Source: Sorex araneus
Taxonomy: Eukaryota; Chordata; Mammalia; Eulipotyphla; Soricidae
Assembly (NCBI RefSeq): GCF_027595985.1
Contig: NC_073306.1
Location: forward strand, 101,786,984-101,850,983
Length of the DNA stretch: 64,000 bases
Reading direction: 5' to 3'
Below the pieces are notes generated by a model. The model was not told where the DNA came from and ran no database searches. It saw only the letters and a program-made list of their open reading frames with translations. This document shows, one piece after another, positions 27,049 through 37,534 of the stretch (position 1 is the stretch's first letter; each line of letters starts with the position of its first letter). The translations under genes were made by a program, and so were the position numbers.

Positions 27049-27303
27049 GGGCTGGAACAATAGCACAGCAGGTAGGGCCTTGCATGCAGCTGACCTGGGT
27101 TCGATTCCTCCGCCCCTCTCGGAGAGCCCGGTAAGCTACTGAGAGTATCTCGCCTGCACGGCAGAGCCTGGCAAGCTACCCATGGTGTATTCGATATGCC
27201 AAAAACAGTAACAACAAGTCTCACAATGGAAACGTTACTGGTGCCTTCTCGAGCAAATCGATGAGCAACGGGATGACAGTGACAGTTACAGTGACAGTGA
27301 CAG
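27049..27303 (+). mobile_element. RTE-tailed SINE, full-length reference copy
   Basis: The best complete example of this type, in four parts. (1) A tRNA-like head, GGGCTGGAACAATAGCACAGC with B box GGTTCGATTCC. (2) A ~125-bp body containing GAGAGCCCGG, GAGAGTATCTCGCC, GGCAGAGCCTGGCAAGC and GATATGCCAAAAACAGTAAC. (3) An RTE-like end, GTTACTGGTGCC to GAGCAACGGGATGAC. (4) A GACAGT/TACAGT repeat tail. AGGTTCTCAAC before and AGATCCTCAAC after (9 of 11 identical) are the target-site duplication, which fixes both ends. The head is the same as in the A-tailed SINEs. Its anticodon-loop region (CTTGCA) fits a tRNA-Ala origin. Confidence 0.93.
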
Positions 27304-27801
27304 ATCCTCAACATTGAATTACTGGCTCTGTCAGCTGAGAACTATTGAAAGGGGCCCAGAGGTCTCTTGAACACCTCTTGGGAAATCCCCCCTCACCCCT
27401 GCTGCCCACCACCCCAATAATACCTTATCACACCTTTATGTATTTGGAAAGTTTTAAAGCAAGTCATGGATGATTGGTACTCTGGTCATTTTTGTCAAAT
27501 CGTGTCTTTTTGGTCTCCTTTCAGTATTCTTTGTTTAGGCCAGCACCTAGATTTCAAAGGACTATGAAATAAACATGCTTGCTATAGAAACAAAATAAGA
27601 AGACCTATATTTGAAAATCTTGACATAGCTAATCTGATAAACTCTGAATCTCGGCTTTAATAAGGGTGAAGTGCATTTCAAGAACCAGAGATCACCTTTG
27701 AAGTATTTCAAATTTGACCATCTCCCCGGGACTCAAACATTTTCCACTCCCAGCCCTGTTATGTCCAAGAAAATTTTAATGGACCTCTGGGTATATAGAT
27801 C

Positions 27802-28050
27802 ATTGTCACTGTCACTGTCATCCCGTTGCTCATCGATTTGCTTGAGCGGGCACCAGTAACGTCTCCATTGTAGACTTGTTGTTACTGTTTTTGGCATATC
27901 AAATATTCCACGGGTAGCTTGCCAGGCTCTACTGTGAGGACTGGATACTCTTGGTAGCTTGCCATGCTCTCTGAGAGGGATGGAGAAATTGAACCTAGGT
28001 TGGCCGGGTGCAAGGCATATGCCCTACCTGCTGTGCTATCACTCCAGTCC
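27802..28050 (-). mobile_element. RTE-tailed SINE, full length
   Basis: Starts with ATTGTCACTGTCACTGTC (tail), then 'cccgttgctcatcgatttgc', the body, and the head ending 'ctatcactccagtcc'. No clear duplication seen. Confidence 0.9.
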
Positions 28051-28974
28051 ATCATGTTCATAGATATCTTGATGTAGAAGGATTAAGTTCTTCCAGAGTA
28101 ATAAATTGTTCCCTCTGTTGTATGCCTAAAACCTGCAGGTGGTTGCACTCACCCTTTATTTAGTATGATTCCTTGGCATTGAAAAATGCTCTTCTCCAAA
28201 CAGTAAGAATGCAAATTTAACCTGATTGGAAATGCCATTTGAAAGTCAATGCTATATCTTGAAAATATACATTGAGATGTATATCTCCAAATTCCAGACC
28301 ACATGTGGTCATTTATTGACCTATTAACTGTTTTACTACTAGCTTTTATCTTATTTACTTATTTTGGAGATGGTACAGAACTGAATATAATAAGGAGGTC
28401 GGAATTGTCTCCAGTTCGTTTTTTTTCTGTCCTGATTGCCTGAAATTCTTGAGCTGGTTGTTTTTGGCGAGTGTTCTTGCCACCAAAACTTGTTGATAGT
28501 GCTTCCCCAGTGCTTTGGTGTAAAGAACAGTCAAGTTGGAAATTATCCTGGAAGAAGAGGGTATCTGAGGACAAAGACAGATTTAGATGTCACAGAGTGT
28601 AGCTGGATAGGATAGGATCCAGCTATCAGCACCACAGGAAAGATACAGCTGAGGACAACAAGGATGCAAGTAGAGCTAGAAACTAGAGGAAAACAACAAA
28701 AATAAAAAATATTGCATTCTCCTGTTTTTACATTAATTGGGAATTCACTTCTAATATACAATAAACTTATAATTAGAGATGAGAGACTGAAGAGAAACAA
28801 CTTTGTTAATAAATATTCCCAGTTGAGTAGAACTTGTAATATGTCTTTGTTTTTAATCATTAACAAAGCTAGGGATAAATTGGCTAATGAAAGTCCGATG
28901 CTTAAATGGATTTTTATTTCTAAAATTATGTTTAGCCAATCTGGCTGTGGGAGATGTCAGTCTAGTGAAGACAT
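28051..28974. other. unique sequence, no gene supported
   Basis: Frames at 28359-28574 and 28543-28866 (minus) are short and hydrophobic by composition only. No repeat was recognised. Confidence 0.45.
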
Positions 28975-29137
28975 TTTTTTTTTCTTTTTGGGTCACACCT
29001 TAGGGGTTAATCCTGGCTCTGTACTCAGGAATTACTCCTGGTGGTGCTCAGGGGACCATATGGGATGCTGGGATTTGAACCCTGGTCGGCCGCGTGCAAG
29101 GCAAATGCCCTACCTGCTGTGCTATCGCTTCAGCCCC
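28975..29137 (-). mobile_element. A-tailed SINE (SOR type)
   Basis: TGAAGACATTTTTT precedes (28966) and follows (29138) the insert, a perfect 14-base duplication apart from merging with the T-run. It lacks ~12 bases near its 3' end ('cagcgatgcac' missing) but keeps A and B boxes. Confidence 0.92.
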
Positions 29138-29574
29138 TGAAGACATTTTTTGTTATCTGTTTCTGGCTCCTTCTTTGGGAACCTCAGATTGTATACATGA
29201 TGAAACACCTAAAAAAGAAATCTGTGGAAGAAATGGGGTGGACAAGTAGGTCATTTTACTGGAAAAAGAACAGTGTATTTAGCTAAGTAGCCAACTTTTA
29301 ATATACTGATATAAATAACGTGCTTTTCTAAATATTATTGTTTGGCTTTTTTCCCGGGTAAAAGCATAGACCATACATCTTTGACCTTGGCTCTAAAATA
29401 TGGATTTTTATCTTCAAAGAATTTGGGGTCATAGGTTATAGATCATAGATTGTTTGAGTAAAAAGCATTTCAAGATTTGCTAATTTCTTTATTTTTATAG
29501 ATAAAATTGTTTCCAAATGCAGTTAGATCTTAAATACATCTTAATTTTCTTTTAAGAAATGAAATATTTTCAGT

Positions 29575-30330
29575 TTTGAGATATGATTGAATGTCATGTT
29601 GTGTACATTTGACACACAATGAGTTGATTTGATACACATTTTACCAAATGTTTACCACCCTAGCTTTAGATAATACCTCTATCATATCATATAACTGCCA
29701 CTTTATTTTGGTGGTGAAATATCATCTAAAAAATTTCTCTTAACTTTCAAGTACTAGCAACTTTTACATTGAAGTAGTCATACAATCCTTTCAGTATTAT
29801 TAATAATCATATCTAAGGTGTTTTTTTTTTATTTTCTTGGGTCACACCTGGTGATGCACAGGGGTTACTCCTGGCTCTGCACTCAGGAATTACTCCTGGC
29901 AGTGCTTGGGGGACCATATGGGATGCCGGGGATTGAACCCGGGTCGGCCACGTGCAAGGCAAACGCCCTACCCGCTGTGCTATCGCTCCGGCCCTAGCCA
30001 GTAATCTTTTAAATGGAAAAATAATTATTTAAATTATGACTTCTTTTCTCAAGCCCCTTTTCATTAATGTTGTTGACAAATAGAAATAGTGTATATTTAT
30101 GTGGTACATCATGGTTGATTTTAGAGGGGGGCCTTTTAAGTGATACTGGTGGTCCCTCTTGCTGATTCTTAGCTGCAAGACCCTCCACCAATGTCCTTAT
30201 GTTACTTCCAGCCCACCTTTCATCCCCTTGCCTTCCAATTGCTTGGTATTCTCCATTTTGTAATCCAAGGCCAACGTTTTTTCACCTCGATATGGTCTGT
30301 TTATTTGTTTTGCTCCTACATATGTATCAC
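29575..30330 (-). mobile_element. old L1M 3' end, split by a SINE
   Basis: 29575-29820 matches the antisense L1M 3'UTR ('ttgagatatgattgaatgtc', 'tgttgtgtacatttgacacac', 'atacctctatcatatcatataac'). After the SINE at 29821, weaker L1M-like text ('ccttgccttccaattgcttgg', 'gtctgtttatttg') continues to about 30330. Confidence 0.6.
29821..29994 (-). mobile_element. A-tailed SINE (SOR type), young
   Basis: T11 run, 'gggtcacacctggtgatgcacaggg' to 'gctatcgctccggccc'. B box (GGTTCAATCCCCGGC in sense) is well kept. Inserted into L1M. Confidence 0.92.
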
Positions 30331-31005
30331 AGGTTAGTGGATGCCACAGTTCTTTAAGAGCATACTGGAGCTTCTCCTAATTTTAAGAAGCAGACGGATA
30401 AAGGTAGATGAATAAGTGGGAAAAGAAGAATTGAAAATGGAGAAAAACAAGCAAAATATTTATATCATATTCAGGAAAAGAGTATCGTGGGGAGTAATTT
30501 ATTGTGGAAGAATTATTTTCCATGGTTTTCACTCATAGTATAGAATTAACTGTGAGAAATTAAAAGCATAGCGAAATATCACCCCTCCTTTTAACTACAG
30601 AAGCAGAATCTCTCTCTGAGGCCTCCAGGCATGCATGAACAAGTGAATAAACTCTGCTTGGGACTTTAAATTGTGACTCTTACTATTCTTTGAAGATTCC
30701 TTAGAAGAATGTTTCTTGATATACTTTAAATTTTTCCTCCAAACATTTGTGTATAAATTAGTATTTTGGTATTTGTATTAAATTATACTCTATATTCAAT
30801 AAAATAACACCTTATTTAAATTGTGCATCAAAATTACATAATTTGAGGATGAAAATAAGTAAGCCACAAAACTTGAATAGCTTTCTACGTCTTAAGTTGA
30901 AAATAACTTATGTGATACCATGGTCTATTAACAGCTCATTTATCAGTATGTTACCTAGCCAACTGCATCAACTACTGTGAGTTTAGTAAAGACCAAAGAA
31001 AAATT
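30331..31005. other. AT-rich unique sequence
   Basis: Nothing recognised. Confidence 0.5.
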
Positions 31006-31185
31006 TGGGGCCATGTGATATTACAGTGGGTAGGGCGCTTGTCTAGCATGGGGCCGACAGAGGTTCTGTTCCTGGGTATCCCATATAGTCCTTCAGCATC
31101 ACCAGGAGTATTTCCTGAGTGAAGAGCCAGGAGTAACCCCTGAACATTGCCAGGTGTGGTCCAAAAACTAACCCCAAAAATGGAC
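31006..31185 (+). mobile_element. diverged A-tailed SINE, sense
   Basis: TTGGGGCCATGTGATATTACAGTGGGTAGGGCGC head, damaged B box (GAGGTTCTGTTCC), 'ccatatagtccttcagcatcaccaggagt', end 'gccaggtgtggtccaaaaac'. Confidence 0.8.
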
Positions 31186-31387
31186 AAAAGAGAAATGTGA
31201 TAATAAGTGTGACTACTTGTTCACGTAACTGTAAAGATTAGCATATATTTTTCTCTATTAATACTTATAATTTCTATACATATGCAATTTGATAACATAC
31301 TATAATCTAAAACTATAATTTATTTCTGTTTCACTATACTTAACAATAAAATATATTTTAATACAAAAATTTTAACATATAAATAAC

Positions 31388-31628
31388 ACTGTAGTACTGT
31401 TGTCCCATTGTTCATTGATTTGCTCACGTGGGCATCAGTAATCTCCATTGTGAGACTTGTAACTGTTTTTGGCATAGTGAATATGCCTCAGGTAATTTGC
31501 TGGCCTCTGCTGTGAGGGCAGGATACTCTTGGTAGCTTGCCGGGCTCTGCGGGAGAGACGGAGGAATTGAACCTGGGTCGGCTGCGTGCAAGGCAAATGC
31601 CCTACCCACTGTGCAATGGCTCCAATCC
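31388..31628 (-). mobile_element. RTE-tailed SINE, full length
   Basis: ATAAATAAC lies on both sides (31379-31387 and 31629-31637). The tail ACTGTAGTACTGTTGTC leads to 'cccattgttcattgatttgc'. The head is complete to 'gcaatggctccaatcc'. It ends only 14 bases before the large palindrome at 31643. Confidence 0.92.
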
Positions 31629-31642
31629 ATAAATAACTTAAT

Positions 31643-31712
31643 AAAATAAATCAAATAGAGGAGCGATAGCACATAACTTGCTGTGCTATCGCTCCTCTAT
31701 TTGATTTATTTT
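31643..31712. repeat. 70-bp near-perfect palindrome (31-bp arms, 8-nt loop)
   Basis: The left arm 31643-31673 and right arm 31682-31712 are exact reverse complements, separated by TAACTTGC. Each arm's inner end is a SINE head fragment (GAGCGATAGCACA and its complement), and the outer parts are AT-rich (AAAATAAATC). It lies between two antisense SINEs (31388-31628 and 31722-31895). Confidence 0.93.
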
Positions 31713-31721
31713 TATTCCTTT

Positions 31722-31895
31722 TAGTTTGTTTGTTTTTGGGCTACATCTGGTGTTGCTCAGGGCTTACTCCTGGTTCAACTTTTGGGCATCACTCCTGACA
31801 GGGCTCTGGGGGCCATATAGGTTGACTAGGACTGAACCCTGGGTCAGCCATGTGTAATGCAAGTATCCTACCTATTGTACTCTCTCTCTGACCCC
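31722..31895 (-). mobile_element. older A-tailed SINE
   Basis: 'tttgtttttgggctacatctggtgttgctcagggc', 'gggggccatataggttgactaggactgaaccctgggtcagcc', end 'tctctctctgacccc'. Older subtype with a GGGCTACATCTGGTG 3' half. Confidence 0.8.
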
Positions 31896-32560
31896 AAATT
31901 CTATTCTATTTATTTACTGTATTTTCTCTTCACTGTGTCCAAATGATGAATTTTTCTAGAGTATTTTGACTGTAGTTTTTTATTTTTTAGAGTTATGAGT
32001 ATGTATTTCCACTTTGTTCTAGAGTTTCTGCAGAACATTTCTACTGAGGCTGTTTGGTGTGTCTTTCTCTGATAAACAGTTTCCCCCTAGCAGCTTTTAA
32101 GAAATTTTATTATCCTTTGACTTTGATAACTTAAAAATGATGTACTTTGGTATATGTCACTTTGAATTTAGACATTTAAGTATTCTGTCAGCTTCCTGGA
32201 TAGATCTGGATAGCATTTTCCTTACTTTTAGGACATTCTCGTCTATTTAATTTGATTAGCCACTCTGTATATGTCTTTCTTTCTCTTTATCTTTTAGTAT
32301 ATCCATTATCCTGATGGTTTCTCTTCTAAGGAGTTTTAAGAGTTTGTGCCTACTTCCTAAATAATTTTTCTTTCAACTTCCATTTGAATCCTTTTAGTTT
32401 ATAAAGTCTATTATGTGAAAACTAAAACATAAAGTGAGTGATCCACGGGCACAATTTTTTTGAAATATGATTTTTTCTTGTTGCATAATTTTTAAAGGTT
32501 CTTTGCCATATATTAGAGAAATGATGGAAGTGTTTAAATGTAAATAAGTTTTTTGAAGTG

Positions 32561-32700
32561 GGACTGTAGAGAGAGTTCAGTAGTAAAAGCACTCGGCTTG
32601 CAAGAAGTCAGCCCAGGTTCAATCTCTGGCATGACACATGGTTCCTGAACAATGCTGAAGTTAGCCCTGAGCCCAGCCAGATATGGGTCAGAAACTGAAA
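32561..32700 (+). mobile_element. old SINE, sense
   Basis: GGGACTGTAGAGAGAGTTCAGTAGTAAAAGCACTCGGCTTGCAAG head and GGTTCAATCTC B box, then 'acatggttcctgaacaatgctgaag'. A distinct, older head variant. Confidence 0.65.
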
Positions 32701-32987
32701 GAAAAGTATAGTCTTTTGGGAGAAAGAATAAACTATAGTAAATTATGACACCTCAATAAAAACAAATTTAAAAAAAAAACAAAAGGCTTAGATACATGTT
32801 ATTTTAAATTTATTGTCTGTTTCCATGTCATCAAGATTGATTTCTGAGAATTTTTCAGGCATTTTATAATTAGATTTAAGCTTTCTTAAGAATTAAATTT
32901 GTTTTTCCAAAAGGAATTACTGTGACCTTGTTTTTAAATATGTACACTTCTCTTTTTCTTTCTTTCTTTTTTTTTTTTTAGGGTTTC

Positions 32988-33556
32988 TGAAAGTCTCTTG
33001 CCCCCATGCCTGATTGTCTTCCCTGGGGCCCCTCTGAGGGGATAGGCTCCAGCTTCCCTCCCCACCCTAAGCAGAGCTCCCAGCAGCTGAAGACCACCGG
33101 AACCTAGCTACAGCCATGCTGGAGGCCCCTCTCCTCACATTCAGACAGGCCTCATGCATGAAGGTACCGGCAGAGGAACCCAGGTGTGTGTAATCCCATC
33201 AACGGCCAACATCCAGAGAGAGACTTAAAAGCAAGCTCTCAGAAGCGAGGCTGCTTTGCTATCATGTAGCCTGCTTCTCCCTCTGGGAGAAACTGGCAAT
33301 CTTCTGAGCTTTTCCTGCCCACATGGGACAGCCTTGCAAGCTTCCCATGGTGTATTTATATGCTAAAGCCAGTAACAAGCTGGATCTCATTCCCCTGACT
33401 CTGAAAGAACCCCCCCCCCCCCCCCCGTGCGACATCATTGGCATTGGGAGGGCCCAGTCGAGATAGCCTTCTAAGATCTCAGGGAAAGGATGAAATGAGA
33501 GGTGACTGAGCCTGCCCGAGAAATCGGTGATTAACGGGATTTTCGTGATTCGTGAT
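32988..33556 (+). mobile_element. 569-bp element with RTE-like 3' end, unclassified
   Basis: TTTAGGGTTTC is found just before (ends 32987) and just after (33557-33567) this segment, so it is one insertion. The 5' ~300 bases match nothing I know and have no tRNA-like boxes. From about 33310 it follows the RTE-tailed SINE body loosely: 'cctgcccacatgggacagccttgcaagcttcccatgg', 'tatatgctaaagccagtaac'. From about 33490 it follows the RTE end: 'aggatgaaatgagagg', 'cccgagaaatcggtgattaacgggat', then GTGATTCGTGATTTT as tail. A C16 run sits at 33411-33426. No open frame. It may be an internally deleted RTE or a further non-autonomous family. Confidence 0.7.
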
Positions 33557-33672
33557 TTTAGGGTTTCAGGTGTTCATTGAGAAGAGTTTGATTTTTCAGA
33601 ATTTTTTTTCTTCAGTCTCTGTCTTGAGTAGAAAATTATTTCCTTTTGTAGGTAAAAAAAATTTCTTTTCCC

Positions 33673-33840
33673 GGGGCTGGAGAGATAGCACAGCGGGTAG
33701 GGCGTTTGCCTTGCACGCGGCCGACCAGGGTTCAAATCCCAGCATCCCATATGGTCCCCTGAGCACGGCCAGGGGTAATTCCTGAGTGCAGAGCCAGGAG
33801 TAACCCCTGTGCATCGCCAGGTGTGACCTAAAAAGAAAAA
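33673..33840 (+). mobile_element. A-tailed SINE (SOR type), intact
   Basis: GGGGCTGGAGAGATAGCACAGCGGG start and an A-rich end. AAAATTTCTTTTCCC occurs on the left (to 33672) and on the right (33840-33857). Both Pol III boxes are present. Confidence 0.93.
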
Positions 33841-33885
33841 AAAAAATTTCTTTTCCCTTTTCACTTTATTTAAACACCATAGTTT

Positions 33886-34063
33886 TTTTTTCCCTTTTTT
33901 GGGTGAGGGTCATACTGGAGATGCACAGGGGTTACTCCTGGCTCTGCACTCAGGAATTGCTCCCGACGGTGCTCAGAGAACCATATGGGATGCTGGGAAT
34001 TGAACCTGGGTCAGCCACGTGCAAGGCAAATGCCCTGCCCGCTGTGCTTTTGCTCCAGCCCTG
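33886..34063 (-). mobile_element. A-tailed SINE (SOR type)
   Basis: A perfect 15-bp duplication, TAAACACCATAGTTT (33871-33885 and 34064-34078). Inserted only 30 bases from the previous SINE, tail to tail, so the pair forms a long inverted repeat. Confidence 0.93.
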
Positions 34064-34915
34064 TAAACACCATAGTTTATAAAGTTGTTCATGGTAATTT
34101 GTTACAGACATTTAACAGGGAGAAATAGCTTGTTAGGAGGAGAAGATGGTGGCAGTGTGGGCAGTAAGTGCGAGAGTTGGCAGAGTGGCAGCACCTCTCA
34201 GTCCTCTAAAGAGTGGGGCTGACAGGGTCATAAAATCTATGAGTGAATGACTGCAAGTGCCCTTTAAATATTTTCTCTCAAAAAGGGGAGCTGTAAATGG
34301 AACCACACTGGTGGCTGTGGTACCCCGAAGCTGACAGAGCTATGGCAGTTCTCGGTGCTATGGGAAGCCAGCTGCATGGTGGCAGAAGCTTAGCATGAAT
34401 TAGTGTGGCTTTTTATGTCTAACTTGGCACTACTGTGGAGTGCAGGTCCCATAGTTGAGGGTTCCCACCATGGGAGGCTGGCCCAGGCAGCTTGTTGCTT
34501 GCAGGGTATCCCCATCACCAATCTTTTCTCAGACCAATCCTGGCGCTAGTGCCATCCACAGCATATTAGAGAGGAGGGGCTCTTTGAGTGCCAACTGTCT
34601 GCAGACTGAGGATGGGGGCATGTGCCCCCTGAACAGATTCTGCTGGGCAGATGGCTATAGCCCACCCAGAGTGCCTGAGCTGTGAATGGTGACAGCCCTG
34701 GCCTCGGTCCAGGACCCTGCTGGGGCTGGGGCTGCCACCGCCATTGGGACCTAACGGGTGCAGCGCCACCAGTGGGTCAACCTGAACACGAGGGCCAAGG
34801 ACATCAGCAACTTGATGGTGCCCTCAGCCTTCCTGAAAAAAATCACCACTTTCTGGCAGGACTCCAAAAACTCAGGATCAAGTTTTCAGAGAAATTAAAC
34901 CATCAAAAATTGAAT

Positions 34916-35848
34916 ACCCAATACCCATCTAATAAGGGCTTGATATCAAGAATTTACAAGGCACTTGTTGAACTTCACAAAAAGAAAACATCCAACCCCA
35001 TCAGAAAATGTGGTGATGAAATGAACAGAAACTTTATCAAAGAAGAAATCCGAATGGCCAAAAGACACATGAAAAAAATGCTCCTCATCACTAATCATCA
35101 GGGAGATGCAGATCAAAACAACAATGGGATACCATCTCACACCACAGAGACTGGTCCATATCGGAAAGAACAAAAGCAACCAGTGCTGGCGAGGATGTAA
35201 GGAGAAAGGGACTCTCCTTCACTGCTGGTGGGAATGCCAACTGGTTTCAGTCCTTTTGGAAAACAGTATGGATGCTTTTCAAAAAATTAGAAATTCAGCT
35301 CCCATTTGACCCAGTAATTCCACTTCTGGGAATATATCCCGGAGATGCAAAAAAATATAGTAGAAGTGACACCTGCACTTATATGTTCATTACAGCACTG
35401 TTTACAATAGCCAGAATCTGGAAAAAACCCGAGTGCCCAAGAACAGATGACTGGTTAAAGAAACTTTGGTACATCTACACAATGGAATACTATGCAACTG
35501 TTAGAAAAGATGAAGTCATGAAATATGCATATAGGTGAATCTACATGAAAAGTATCATGTTAAGTGAAATGAGTCAGAAAGAGAGGGATAAACATAGAAA
35601 GATTGCACTCATTTGTGGAATGGGAGACTAACACCCAAGAATAGTAGAGATAAGTACCAGGAGCATTACTCCACAGCTTTAAAGCCGGCCTTGCATGCTG
35701 GGGAAAGAGGCAACTCAGATAAAGAAGGGACCACCAAGTAAGGAGTGCTAGGAGGGCCCGTTTGGGATGGGAGATGTGGGCTGAAAGTAGACTATAGACA
35801 GAACATGATGGCCACTTAATACCTCTACTGCAAACCACAACACCCAAA

Positions 35849-35931
<83 letters not shown>

Positions 35932-36143
35932 CAAAAGGGAATACCCTGCCAGAGAGGTGGGGTGGGGTCGGGCTAGGACTGGATGGGGGTGGTGGGAGGG
36001 ATGCTGGGACCATTGATGGTGGAAAATGGGCACTGGTGGAGAGATGGGCACTCGACCATTGTATTACTGAAATGCAAGCATGAAAGTTTGTAAGTCTGTA
36101 ACTGTTCCTCATGGTGATTCACTAATAAAAAATTTTAAAAAAA
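34916..36143 (+). mobile_element. 5'-truncated L1, ORF2 C-terminus plus 3'UTR
   Basis: Translations in three successive frames give L1 ORF2 C-terminal text: [20 protein letters not shown], then [20 protein letters not shown], then [20 protein letters not shown] and [19 protein letters not shown]. At least two frameshifts have therefore occurred. The 3'UTR carries a GA microsatellite and ends 'catggtgattcactaataaaaa'. Possible short duplication AAAATTGAAT / AAAGTTGAAT. It sits inside the element starting at 34136. Confidence 0.85.
35850..35930. repeat. (GA)n microsatellite in L1 3'UTR
   Basis: About 78 bases of GA at the place where other L1 3'UTRs here have only a short GAGAGAGA, so it expanded within the element. 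Confidence 0.95.
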
Positions 36144-36323
36144 GTTGAATGTGGGAATCATGCCCACTACACCCCTGGCTCAGTCATACAAGCTCATTTA
36201 ACTGCCTGGCTCCTGAGACCCATGAATAAATTTCAAAAGAGATCAAAAGCCACAGATAATCTTGGACCCGCCGAGGTAGATTGGAGGGGAGCAGTTTTGC
36301 CTGGTTCCTGCCAAGCAGGGCCC

Positions 36324-37240
36324 CTTTTTTATAATTTATTGATTTTTTTAATTAGTGAGTCACAGTGAGGGTACAATTACAGATTCACACATTTTCGTGC
36401 TGTTTACCCTCATGCAATGTTCGAGAGCCCATCCCTCCACCAGTGTCCATTCTCCACCACTTATGAACCCAGTATCCCTCCCACGGCCCACCCCATACCC
36501 ACCACCCCACTCCGCCTCTGTGGCAGAGCATTCCAATTTGTTCTCTCTCTCTCTCCTTTTGGGTGTCGTGGTTTGCAATAGGGGTATTGAGTGGCCATCA
36601 TGTACAGTCTCTAGTCTACTTTCAGCGTGCATCTCCCTCCCCGCTCGGGATTTCCAATCACATTTTACTTGGTGTTCCCTTCTCTATCTGGGATGACTTT
36701 CCCCCAGCGTGTGAGGCTAGCTTCCAAGCTAGGGAGACAACCTCCTGGTATTATAAACTACTATTCTTGGGTGTTAGTCTCCTACTCTGCCATTTTATAT
36801 TCCGCAGATGAGTGCAATCTTTCTGTCTGCCCCTCTCTTTCTGGCTTATTTCACTTGGCATGATACTTTCCATGCCAATCTACTCATACGCAAATTTCAT
36901 GACTTCATTTTTTTCTAACAGATGCATAGTATTCCATTGTATAGATGTACCAAAGTTTCTTTAACCAGTCATCTGTTCTTGGGCACTCGGGCTTTTTCCA
37001 GATTCTGGCTATTGTAAACAGTGCTGCGATGAACATATAAGTGCAGATGTCATTTCGACTGTACTTTTTTGCCTCTCCAGGATATATTCCTAGAAGTGGT
37101 ATTGCTGGATCAAATGGAAGCTCAATTTTTAATTTTTTGAGAAGTGTCCATATTGTTTTCCAAAGGGGCTGGACCAGTCGGCATTCCCACCAGCAGTGTA
37201 GAAGGGTCCCTTTCTCTCCACATCCTTCCAACAGCGGTTG
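36324..37240 (-). mobile_element. 5'-truncated L1, young
   Basis: A perfect 14-bp duplication, GCCAAGCAGGGCCC (36310-36323 and 37241-37254). The minus strand reads [40 protein letters not shown] and [16 protein letters not shown], then the 3'UTR. The ORF2 tail is open to a stop at 36905. Confidence 0.93.
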
Positions 37241-37534
37241 GCCAAGCAGGGCCCTTGGCAGCTGCTTGCTCCCACAATCCAAATCACCATCATGACCCTT
37301 GCCAGATTCCACCTTTTTGGGACCAACCTCACCTAGTTATCAATCTGCTGAACACTCAGTTATATGGGTTTTGTGACTGAAATCTCTAGTCTGTCTCTGG
37401 GTTGGGATGGGGTATCTCCCCCTGCCATCTCCCTGTACCTCTGGAAGCCCTGGCAGTCAGGAACATTATATGACTGAAACCTGATCATGAACAGCTTTGT
37501 GGTGATTCAATAAAAAAAAAGAAATATCTTGCTA

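Larger units (their letters stand above)
34136..37519 (+). mobile_element. L1-tailed non-autonomous element, host of two L1 inserts
   Basis: AGAAATAGCTTGTTA before (34121-34135) and AGAAATATCTTGCTA after (37520-37534) are 13 of 15 identical, framing one insertion. Its own sequence is 34136-34915 plus 36144-36323 plus 37255-37519, about 1.2 kb. It starts GGAGGAGAAGATGGTGGCAG, like an L1 5' end, and ends 'gtggtgattcaataaaaaaaa', like the shrew L1 3' end, but ORF1 and most of ORF2 are absent. A piece near 37330-37400 (TGCTGAACACTCAGTTATAT, GGGTTTTGTGACTGAAATCT) matches the insert at 58669-59578, so the two belong to one family. No intact frame. Confidence 0.72.

Noticed and set aside
28543-28866. 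107-codon hydrophobic frame on the minus strand
   Set aside because: AT-rich sequence gives hydrophobic translations by chance; no signal, domain or conserved motif seen.
34682-35200. 172-codon frame as a possible gene
   Set aside because: Its first half is the 3' side of the gene-less host element and its second half is L1 ORF2 read partly out of frame; it is a chance fusion across an insertion boundary.
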